DNA of 8,727 nucleotides from an uncultured Erysipelotrichaceae bacterium (lineage in GTDB: Bacteria > Bacillota_I > Bacilli_A > RF39 > UBA660): NCBI GenBank assembly GCA_902783215.1, contig CACZQD010000114.1, positions 1 to 8,727 of the forward strand, written 5' to 3'. The translations under genes and the position numbers were made by a program. A model generated the notes under the pieces. The model worked only from the letters and a program-made list of their open reading frames with translations, was not told where the DNA came from and did no database searches. Positions 1 through 6,127 of the stretch are shown here, piece by piece (the stretch's first letter is position 1; every line of letters starts with the position of its first letter).

Positions 1-7
1 GTGAGAT

Positions 8-31
8 AGAGTTCTATTGAACTCTTTTTTT
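8..31 (+). terminator. Rho-independent terminator of an upstream gene outside the window
   Basis: A perfect 7-bp stem (AGAGTTC at 8-14, GAACTCT at 19-25) with a TATT loop is followed by a run of seven T (25-31). It ends transcription entering from the left and insulates the deoD promoter that begins two bases later. Confidence 0.85.
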
Positions 32-32
32 G

Positions 33-61
33 TTTACTAAATATGGAATAAATGTTATAAT
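33..61 (+). promoter_or_regulatory. Sigma-A-type promoter for deoD with extended -10
   Basis: A TTTACT box (33-38, four of six consensus matches) lies 17 bases from a perfect TATAAT (56-61). The -10 is preceded by TG plus one base (53-55), making an extended -10 element. Transcription would start near position 68, leaving a leader of about 20 bases that carries the AGGAGG ribosome binding site at 78-83. Confidence 0.75.
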
Positions 62-89
62 TAAGTTAGTAATGAATAGGAGGCTAATT

Positions 90-794
90 ATGACACCACA
101 TAATAATGCAAATAAAGGAGATATTGCTAAAACAGTATTAATGCCAGGAGATCCAATGCGTGCGAAGATGATTGCAGAAGAGTATTTAACTGATTATAAG
201 TTAGTTAATGATGTTCGAGGAATGTATGCTTTTACTGGTTTTTATAAAGGAAAAGAAATAAGTGTGATGGCATCTGGAATGGGTATTCCTAGTATTGGAA
301 TATATTCTCATGAGTTATATACAAAATATGGGGTTGACAATATTATTAGAATTGGATCAGCTGGTTCATACTCATCATATTTGAATTTATATGATACTGT
401 TTTAGTTACTGAGTCATATTCTTTGAGTAGTTATGCTAAAGTATTAGATGGATGCAAAAAAGATATTGTTAGATCTAGTGACAGTTTAAATCAAGTGATA
501 CGTGATAGTGCAGTGAAATTAGGAAAAGAATTATTAGAAGCTCGTATTTATACTTCTGATGTTTTTTATGGATATACTGATATAGAACATTTGCACGAAC
601 ATAAAGATTGTATGGAAGTTGAAATGGAATCATATGGACTATTTTATAATGCCAAAAGATTGAATAAAAAAGCAGCTTGCATTTTAACTATTTCTGATAG
701 TTTGGTTACTGGAGAAAAAACAAGTTCTGAAGAAAGACAAATGGCATTTAAAGATATGATAGAAATTGCTTTAGATGCTGCAATTAACTTATAA
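90..794 (+). CDS. deoD: Purine nucleoside phosphorylase DeoD-type
   Basis: A cytosolic enzyme that reversibly splits purine (deoxy)nucleosides with phosphate into base and (deoxy)ribose-1-phosphate, in purine salvage. The 234-residue product has the usual length of hexameric DeoD. Residues matching the known E. coli active site are present: His4, Gly20 and Arg24 (in MPGDPMR), Arg43 (DVRGM), Arg87 and Ser90 (IRIGSAG), the Glu-Met-Glu triplet at 178-180, and the catalytic pair Asp203 (ISDS) and Arg216. The frame is open back to a TTG at 30, but that codon lies in the terminator T-tract. ATG at 90 is chosen because AGGAGG (78-83) sits seven bases before it and the protein then begins MTPHNN, the family start. 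The segment after Gly92 (SYSSYLNLYD) differs from E. coli. It is first in an apparent operon with the M16 genes, 41 bases upstream of the next start. Confidence 0.95.
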   Translation: MTPHNNANKGDIAKTVLMPGDPMRAKMIAEEYLTDYKLVNDVRGMYAFTGFYKGKEISVMASGMGIPSIGIYSHELYTKYGVDNIIRIGSAGSYSSYLNLYDTVLVTESYSLSSYAKVLDGCKKDIVRSSDSLNQVIRDSAVKLGKELLEARIYTSDVFYGYTDIEHLHEHKDCMEVEMESYGLFYNAKRLNKKAACILTISDSLVTGEKTSSEERQMAFKDMIEIALDAAINL

Positions 795-835
795 TATATT
801 AATTTTTAAATATACTAAAAAGGAAGAGGTGAGCT

Positions 836-2122
836 ATGAAATATAAAAAAATTACTACTCAAACTTATAATTTGCACGTAATTAAAACAAAAAAATTTAA
901 AACAGTTACTGTCGAAGTTAATTTTAAGAATAAACTAAATAAAGAAGAAATTACATATCGTAATTTACTTATTAATACTTTGTGTAATTGTACTAAAAAG
1001 TATCCTAATAAAAGAAGTTTAGAAATAGCAACAGAAGATTTATATGAACTTAATTATGGAGTTTCTAATTATATTTCTGGTAAATATAATGTTATGTGTT
1101 TTGACATTACTTTTTTGAATGAAAAATATACAGAAGAAGGCATGTTTGATAAATCCGTTGATTTTTTATGTGAAATATTATTCAATCCAAGTACAGAGGA
1201 TACACGTAATTATACACGATTTAATGAGAAATCCTTTTCGATTGCATATGAAAGACTAGAAGATAATATTGCATCGGTTAAAGAAAATCCAAATGCATAT
1301 AGTAAAATGCGTATGTTAGAGTTAATGTCACCTGATTCAATGTTTTCATATAGAGCTTGTGGATATTTAGAAGATTTACAAGGAATAAATGCAAAAAAAT
1401 TATATGAATACTATAAAAAAATGATTAAAAGTGACATTATTGATATTTTTGTTATTGGAGATGTTACAGAATATCATGTTAGAAAAGTTATAAGTGATAA
1501 ATTTAAGGTAAGAACAATAAAAAAACAAAGTGAAAGTCATTTTATTAGTGATAAAAGAAAACATTTACTACCTAAAACTTATAAAGAATCTCAAAAAATT
1601 TCTCAAAGTCAATTAGTAATGGGATTTAAATGTGATAAAACAACTGATTTTGAAAAACGTTATGTAATGAATGTATATTCTTATATTTTAGGAGGAGGTC
1701 CTGATTCAAAACTATTTAAAAATGTTCGAGAGAAAAAGTCATTGTGCTATTCAATTAATTCATCTATGCATGCTTTAAATAATAATATGACTATTGCAGC
1801 AGGAATTAATTCTTCTAATTTTAAAGAAACTGTTTCTTTAATAAAAAAAGAAGTTAAGAATATGCAAAAGGGTATGTTTACTGATGAAGATATTATTAAA
1901 GCTAAAGTAACATATATTAATAGTATTAAAGAATTAGAAGATAGTCCCCAAAGTATTCTTAATTTATATGCTGGTATAGAATATTTAAATAGTGATGATG
2001 TAGATAATAGAATCAAAAAAATTAATCGAGTTACGAAAAAAAGTGTAGTTAAACTTGCAAATAAAGTTCATCTCGATACCATTTATTTATTGGAAGGAGA
2101 TGATACTAATGAAGAAATATAA
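836..2122 (+). CDS. ymfF: M16-family peptidase-like protein, inactive-type partner (YmfF/YfmF)
   Basis: A 428-residue protein of the M16 (pitrilysin/insulinase) family, similar in length to Bacillus YmfF (called YfmF in some annotations). The C-terminal half has the family hallmark GGGPDSKLFKNVREK at 286-300, followed by SLCYSI. The N-terminal half keeps the family pattern (ATEDLYELNYG) but has no HxxEH zinc-binding motif. It is therefore probably non-catalytic and works as a heterodimer with the next gene product, as in other M16 active/inactive pairs. In Bacillus this pair neighbours ymfI, and the two are labelled as associated with 5-aminopentanol modification of elongation factor P; a role here is inferred only from family. 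No signal peptide is visible, so it is probably cytosolic. AGGAAGAGGTG (821-831) supports ATG at 836. The last 14 bases overlap the next gene, suggesting translational coupling. Confidence 0.88.
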   Translation: MKYKKITTQTYNLHVIKTKKFKTVTVEVNFKNKLNKEEITYRNLLINTLCNCTKKYPNKRSLEIATEDLYELNYGVSNYISGKYNVMCFDITFLNEKYTEEGMFDKSVDFLCEILFNPSTEDTRNYTRFNEKSFSIAYERLEDNIASVKENPNAYSKMRMLELMSPDSMFSYRACGYLEDLQGINAKKLYEYYKKMIKSDIIDIFVIGDVTEYHVRKVISDKFKVRTIKKQSESHFISDKRKHLLPKTYKESQKISQSQLVMGFKCDKTTDFEKRYVMNVYSYILGGGPDSKLFKNVREKKSLCYSINSSMHALNNNMTIAAGINSSNFKETVSLIKKEVKNMQKGMFTDEDIIKAKVTYINSIKELEDSPQSILNLYAGIEYLNSDDVDNRIKKINRVTKKSVVKLANKVHLDTIYLLEGDDTNEEI

Positions 2123-3386
2123 TTTAGAAAAGATGGATTTAACTTTGTATTATGAAAAACTAGATAATGGATTAGAAGTATATATAGTTCCAAAATACAA
2201 TGTTAATAGTGTATATACTACTTTCACCACAAAATATGGTTCAATTAACGATGAGTTTGTTCCGTATGATAGAACACGTTTATCAAAATTTCCTTTAGGA
2301 ATTGCTCACTTTTTGGAGCACAAACTTTTTGAACAAAAAGATGGTAAAGATCCATTTGAATTTTATTCAGAACGTGGTAGCGATTCTAATGCAAATACAT
2401 CTAATTTTAAGACAACTTACTTATTCAGTGGGACAAATTTTTTTGAAGAAAACTTAAACTATTTATTAGATTTTGTTCAAGAACCTTATTTTACTGATCA
2501 AAATGTTGAAAAAGAAAAAGGTATAATCGAACAAGAAATTAGAATGTATGATGATAGTCCATATTGGCGTCTTTATGAGAGAGTAACCTATAATGCATTT
2601 GTTAAACATCCAATAAAATATCCAATTGCAGGTACAATATCTAGTATAAAGAAAATAACAAAAGAAGATTTATATACTTGTTATTATACTTTTTATCACC
2701 CTTCAAATATGTTTTTAACAATTACTGGTAATGTTGATCCTAAAGAAACTATTAATTTAATTAAAATAAATCAAGAAGATAAAGAATTTAAAGACGTTAA
2801 AGAAATTAAATTAAAAAAATATAACGAACCAAATGAAGTAGAAAAAGAAAAAGATCACTGTACGATGGATATTGAAATACCAAGAGTTAGTATTGGTTAT
2901 AAAATTGCAAATAATACAGAATTAGATATTAATAAATTTAAAAACTATATATCAATGTTCTTTGACATTAAATTTGGGTCAGTATCAGAGTTTAATGATA
3001 AAATGATAGAAGAAGGCCTTATTACAACCGATATTGATATAAATGTGATAAATACTGATAAACACTTATTATTCATTATAATTGCAGAAACTGATAAGAT
3101 CGATAAAATTATTAAGAATATTGATAAAGAATTAAAAAATAGAGATATATTAGAAAGTGATTTTAATCGTAAGAAAAAAGTTAAGAAAAGTAATAGTATA
3201 TATAAAAGTGATAGTATTTATGCAATTAATAATAAAATCATGAGTAATGTTATTAATTATGGAGAAGTTATATTAGATGAATATAAACAAATAGATGAAT
3301 TAACTTACGATGAATTTAGTAAGGTAGTAAAGAATATTGATTTATCTAATAAAACAGTTTATAAAATCAATAAAATTAATGATTAA
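2109..3386 (+). CDS. ymfH: M16-family zinc metallopeptidase (YmfH/YfmH)
   Basis: The catalytic-type partner of the preceding protein, 425 residues. HFLEH at 67-71 is the HxxEH zinc-binding motif: His67 and His71 as ligands, Glu70 as catalytic base. The downstream acidic motif (EKGIIEQE, 136-143) supplies the likely third zinc ligand, Glu143. The C-terminal domain carries an EEGLI motif typical of M16 peptidases. There is no signal peptide, so it is predicted to be cytosolic. The frame stays open upstream to 2055 and has an ATG at 2100. However, GGAAGGAG at 2092-2099 abuts that ATG and lies nine bases before ATG 2109, which gives the expected MKKYNLEKM start. The ribosome binding site and start lie inside ymfF. 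The physiological substrate is unknown; annotation links the family to EF-P modification in Bacillus. The usual Bacillus neighbour ymfI does not follow; secG does. Confidence 0.92.
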   Translation: MKKYNLEKMDLTLYYEKLDNGLEVYIVPKYNVNSVYTTFTTKYGSINDEFVPYDRTRLSKFPLGIAHFLEHKLFEQKDGKDPFEFYSERGSDSNANTSNFKTTYLFSGTNFFEENLNYLLDFVQEPYFTDQNVEKEKGIIEQEIRMYDDSPYWRLYERVTYNAFVKHPIKYPIAGTISSIKKITKEDLYTCYYTFYHPSNMFLTITGNVDPKETINLIKINQEDKEFKDVKEIKLKKYNEPNEVEKEKDHCTMDIEIPRVSIGYKIANNTELDINKFKNYISMFFDIKFGSVSEFNDKMIEEGLITTDIDINVINTDKHLLFIIIAETDKIDKIIKNIDKELKNRDILESDFNRKKKVKKSNSIYKSDSIYAINNKIMSNVINYGEVILDEYKQIDELTYDEFSKVVKNIDLSNKTVYKINKIND

Positions 3387-3387
3387 C

Positions 3388-3416
3388 TTGCAATTTTATC
3401 TAAATTATGGTAAATT
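3388..3416 (+). promoter_or_regulatory. Possible internal promoter for secG
   Basis: TTGCAA (3388-3393) lies 17 bases from TAAATT (3411-3416), which is preceded by TGG to give an extended -10. The predicted start is near 3423, at the first base of the AGGAGG ribosome binding site. The leader would be only about 12 bases, which weakens the call. secG could equally be expressed by read-through from the M16 genes. Confidence 0.4.
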
Positions 3417-3434
3417 ATATCTAGGAGGAATATT

Positions 3435-3641
3435 ATGCAAGTATTACTTATTATTGTATCAATTTTAATTATTGCTCTTGTATTACTACAAAGTGGTAAA
3501 GCGGAAGGTGCTTCTAGTATTATAAGTGGTGGTAATGACAGTTTATTTAAAAATCGTAAAGAACGTGGTGGAGAGTTATTTATTACTTATACTACCATGG
3601 TATTAGGGGTAATTTTCTTTATTTTATGTATTATTTTATAA
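3435..3641 (+). CDS. secG: Preprotein translocase subunit SecG
   Basis: A small membrane subunit of the SecYEG channel that assists SecA-driven protein export. The 68-residue protein has two hydrophobic segments (about 2-18 and 49-68) flanking a polar loop. The first segment ends in VLLQSGKAEG, and the loop contains a GGNDSLFKNRKERG stretch, which matches the Bacilli SecG pattern. AGGAGG at 3423-3428 lies six bases before the ATG. It follows ymfH by 48 bases with no terminator between, and is followed immediately by a strong terminator whose stem includes part of the stop codon. In many Bacilli secG is followed by rnr and smpB; neither is present here. It would support export of the adhesin encoded further downstream. 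Confidence 0.93.
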   Translation: MQVLLIIVSILIIALVLLQSGKAEGASSIISGGNDSLFKNRKERGGELFITYTTMVLGVIFFILCIIL

Positions 3642-3673
3642 GACTTTATATTCATGGATAAAGTCTTTTTTTT
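3640..3673 (+). terminator. Rho-independent terminator after secG
   Basis: A perfect 10-bp stem (AAGACTTTAT at 3640-3649, ATAAAGTCTT at 3658-3667) with an 8-base loop runs into a run of eight T (3666-3673). The left arm starts within the secG stop codon. It lies only 18 bases before the next start codon, so it also sits in the immediate leader of that gene. Confidence 0.9.
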
Positions 3674-3691
3674 GAAAAGTGGAGGGTATGC

Positions 3692-4246
3692 ATGAAGAAG
3701 TATGATGTAAAAAATAAGTTAGAGGCTTATACTATAGCTTTCTATAATGAAATGGTAATTGATCAAAAAAAGAGAGATTTTTATCGAATAGATTATTATT
3801 TATATTTTTTAAAGAAAAGGGATTACTATTTGTTTGAAAATGATTATAAAAAAACAAGAACAGGTATTATTTGGCCAGATAATGAAAAATTAATGAATGA
3901 ACTAATAATTAAACAACAAGATGATAGGCAACCATTAGATTGTGATAAGTTAACAGAATTAGATAAAAAACTAGTTAGTGATGTATATGAAAACTATAAA
4001 AATGATTCTATTATAAAATTAAAGCAATTAGTTTTAGAGGACATTAAGTCAATGGAAATATTCAATAATTGTTCTATTGAAGAGCAAATGGAAATAGTTT
4101 TAAAAAGGTTTAAAGAATTATATGAGGAAAATCCTATTGATGCCTTAAGTTTAGTAAAAACAATGTTTAATAAACATAATATATCTAATTTAGATGTAAA
4201 TAACAATTATCAAAAGGTCTTAATTCCCAAAAAAAGAGTGATTTAA
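3692..4246 (+). CDS. Hypothetical protein, possible distant DUF4065/Panacea-like fold
   Basis: I do not recognise this 184-residue protein with certainty. It has no signal peptide or membrane segment and looks mostly helical and soluble. Residues 13-55 are rich in Tyr and Phe, with a pattern (RIDYYLYFLKKRDYYLFENDY) followed by GIIWPDNEKLM. A later stretch reads DKKLVSDVYENYKNDSIIKLKQLV. This order (hydrophobic/aromatic helix, a short GxxWP-like turn, then a Val-Tyr-xx-Tyr helix) loosely recalls the DUF4065/Panacea proteins found as antitoxins and in phage-related loci. The similarity is weak and by eye, and no toxin candidate is next to it. GGAGGG at 3681-3686 supports ATG 3692; an out-of-frame ATG at 3688 is ignored. 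It sits between two terminators, and no clear promoter fits between the upstream terminator and the start. Codon use matches its neighbours. Confidence 0.75.
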   Translation: MKKYDVKNKLEAYTIAFYNEMVIDQKKRDFYRIDYYLYFLKKRDYYLFENDYKKTRTGIIWPDNEKLMNELIIKQQDDRQPLDCDKLTELDKKLVSDVYENYKNDSIIKLKQLVLEDIKSMEIFNNCSIEEQMEIVLKRFKELYEENPIDALSLVKTMFNKHNISNLDVNNNYQKVLIPKKRVI

Positions 4247-4256
4247 TCACTTTTTT
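4229..4256 (+). terminator. Rho-independent terminator overlapping a stop codon
   Basis: AGTGA (4237-4241) pairs with TCACT (4247-4251), extended outward by a G-T pair and A-T pairs between the A-run at 4229-4235 and the T-run at 4251-4256. The TTTAA loop (4242-4246) contains the TAA stop of the preceding gene. The A-run opposite the T-run gives some potential to act on the other strand too. Confidence 0.75.
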
Positions 4257-4315
4257 CATTTTTAAGAAGGAAATTCAAAACTTTTATCGAATCATATAAG
4301 TGAGGAGGAAAAGTT

Positions 4316-6127
4316 ATGAAAAAATTATTATTACTAATAATAATGGGAATAATAGGGGTTGCAAGTGTGTCAGGTTTAACGGATACGATGTATTATGATA
4401 CTCAAATACCTAATATGTATATTACGCGAGTAAAAGGATCAAATACCAGAAATGGTGCGCCATTTATGCTTCATAAATCAAATGGTACATTAGTTTATTG
4501 TATTGATCCATTTAATCCAGATGTAACAGGAACATATACAGGATATACTAGTTATAATAGTATTATTGGTTTAACTCAAGAACAGTTAAATGAAATTAAT
4601 TTAATTGCTAAATTTGGTTATGGATATGGTAATCATACTGATATTAAATGGTACGGTATAACGCAATATTTAATATGGCAGACTATGCTTGATGATATTT
4701 ATTTTACAGATGTTTATCATGGAAGTAAAATTACAGCATATACATCGGAGATTAATGAAATTAAAAATCTTGTCAAACAGTATAAATTATTACCTAATTT
4801 AAATGGATATTCATATCAAATTATTACGGGTGATGAATACACTATTACTGATACAAATAAGGTGTTATCTAATTATAATATAAATGTACAGGGTAGTGAT
4901 TTAGAAGTTAATAAAAGTGGTAATACATTAAAAGTTAAAGCTAATAGTTCGGGATATTATACCATAGAACTTTATAGACGTGATACTAACACCAAAAATT
5001 ATGAATTATATTATAGTGCGAATTCTCAAAATATGATATTACCTGGTAAAGTAAATGAAGTATATACTAGTATTCGTTTTTATGCATCAAAAGGAAGTTT
5101 AACTGTTCAAAAGAAAGATAGTGAGACCGTTAATTCACAAGTTAATAATTCATTTGAGGGAGCAGTATATGGTTTATATGACTATTCTAATAATTCATTA
5201 ATTGATACGGTTACATTAGACAAAAATGGAAGAGGATATTTTCCTAAAATACCACTATATAAGTATTATTTACAAGAAATAAAAGCACCTGAAGGATATA
5301 AACTCAATACAGATAAGTACTATGTTACTTTAAATCAAGATAATGATAATCCTACTGTTGATGTTTATGATGAAGCTAAAAAAAAGAAAGTGACTATTCA
5401 TAAACTTTATGGTAGTGATTTAACTAATCGATTTTTTGATGAGGAAAATGCTTCGTTTGGATTATATGATTTAAATAATAATTTAATTAAAGAATATAAA
5501 ACAGATAAAAATGGATTAATTGAAATGAATATTCCATATGGTGAATTTATTATTAAACAGTTATCGAGTAAAGATAGTTATACTTTAGCTGATGATATTC
5601 GTATAACCGTTGATAATGAGTTAGATGAATATTATGAATTATATAATAAAGAAATAATTAAATATGGTAATATTCATATGACAAAAAAGGGTAGTGATGG
5701 TAAAATGTTAAATGATGTTACATTCGAACTATATGCAGCAGATGATATTGTTAGTAAAGATGGATTTATTTACTATCATAAAGGAGATCTTATAGATACT
5801 GTAACTACAGTTAATGGTAAACTAAACTATAATAATTTATTTTATGGTAAATACTATTTAAAAGAAATAAAGACTAGTAGTGGGTATCAATTATTAAAAG
5901 ATAATTATTATTTTGAAGTAGCTAAAGATGATAGTTATTTAGAAATTATCAATGATAAAATAATAGATAAAACCAATATAAAAAATACAACGACTAACGT
6001 AAGTGTACCTAATACTGGTATTAAGGATGTTGATTATGTAGAAACATTTGGAGTACTATTATTACTTATTGGTTATTGTTTAGCTATATATTATTACAAA
6101 AAGAAAAAAGAGACTAATCTCTTTTGA
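4316..6127 (+). CDS. Cell-wall-anchored thioester adhesin with three SpaA/Cna-B domains
   Basis: A secreted surface protein, 603 residues. In order: a signal peptide (1-20, MKKLLLLII core, likely cut after VSG); a thioester (TQXA-type) domain with Cys62 in YCIDPF and Gln117 in ITQYLIW, the pair expected to form an internal thioester able to bind host amines covalently; its companion beta domain (about 160-255); and three SpaA/Cna-B repeats at about 260-355, 358-450 and 452-550. Repeat 1 has Lys266 and Glu321 and repeat 3 has Lys457 and Glu517, as expected for Lys-Asn/Asp isopeptide bonds. Repeat 2 has Lys363 but Gln415 where Glu is expected. The C-terminus is a sortase signal: VPNTG (564-568), a hydrophobic segment, then KKKK. 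AGGAGG (4303-4308) supports the start. A TATAAG at 4295-4300 could be a -10, but no convincing -35 is seen. No sortase gene is in the window. The 3' end overlaps rnjA by 14 bases. Confidence 0.9.
   Translation: MKKLLLLIIMGIIGVASVSGLTDTMYYDTQIPNMYITRVKGSNTRNGAPFMLHKSNGTLVYCIDPFNPDVTGTYTGYTSYNSIIGLTQEQLNEINLIAKFGYGYGNHTDIKWYGITQYLIWQTMLDDIYFTDVYHGSKITAYTSEINEIKNLVKQYKLLPNLNGYSYQIITGDEYTITDTNKVLSNYNINVQGSDLEVNKSGNTLKVKANSSGYYTIELYRRDTNTKNYELYYSANSQNMILPGKVNEVYTSIRFYASKGSLTVQKKDSETVNSQVNNSFEGAVYGLYDYSNNSLIDTVTLDKNGRGYFPKIPLYKYYLQEIKAPEGYKLNTDKYYVTLNQDNDNPTVDVYDEAKKKKVTIHKLYGSDLTNRFFDEENASFGLYDLNNNLIKEYKTDKNGLIEMNIPYGEFIIKQLSSKDSYTLADDIRITVDNELDEYYELYNKEIIKYGNIHMTKKGSDGKMLNDVTFELYAADDIVSKDGFIYYHKGDLIDTVTTVNGKLNYNNLFYGKYYLKEIKTSSGYQLLKDNYYFEVAKDDSYLEIINDKIIDKTNIKNTTTNVSVPNTGIKDVDYVETFGVLLLLIGYCLAIYYYKKKKETNLF
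6104..6125. terminator. Bidirectional terminator inside two overlapping gene ends
   Basis: AAAAGAGA (6106-6113) and TCTCTTTT (6118-6125) form a perfect 8-bp stem with a CTAA loop. On the minus strand the stem is followed by a longer T-run (complement of 6104-6109 and beyond), so it should serve rnjA well. On the plus strand only four T follow, so it is weaker for the adhesin gene. Both stop codons (TGA ending at 6127, and the minus-strand TAG at 6116-6114) lie in or beside the hairpin. Confidence 0.8.

Noticed and set aside
30..89. Upstream extension of deoD to TTG at 30
   Set aside because: It would begin inside a terminator T-tract and upstream of the promoter, and it lacks a ribosome binding site. 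ATG 90 has one and gives the family N-terminus.
1747..2016. Minus-strand open frame of 89 codons inside ymfF
   Set aside because: It is a shadow of a well-supported M16 gene, with no ribosome binding site or recognisable domain. The same applies to the opposite-strand frames at 3994-4206 and 6361-6579.
2055..2108. Upstream extension of ymfH to 2055 or ATG 2100
   Set aside because: No ribosome binding site precedes 2055, and ATG 2100 directly abuts the Shine-Dalgarno sequence. ATG 2109 has proper spacing.
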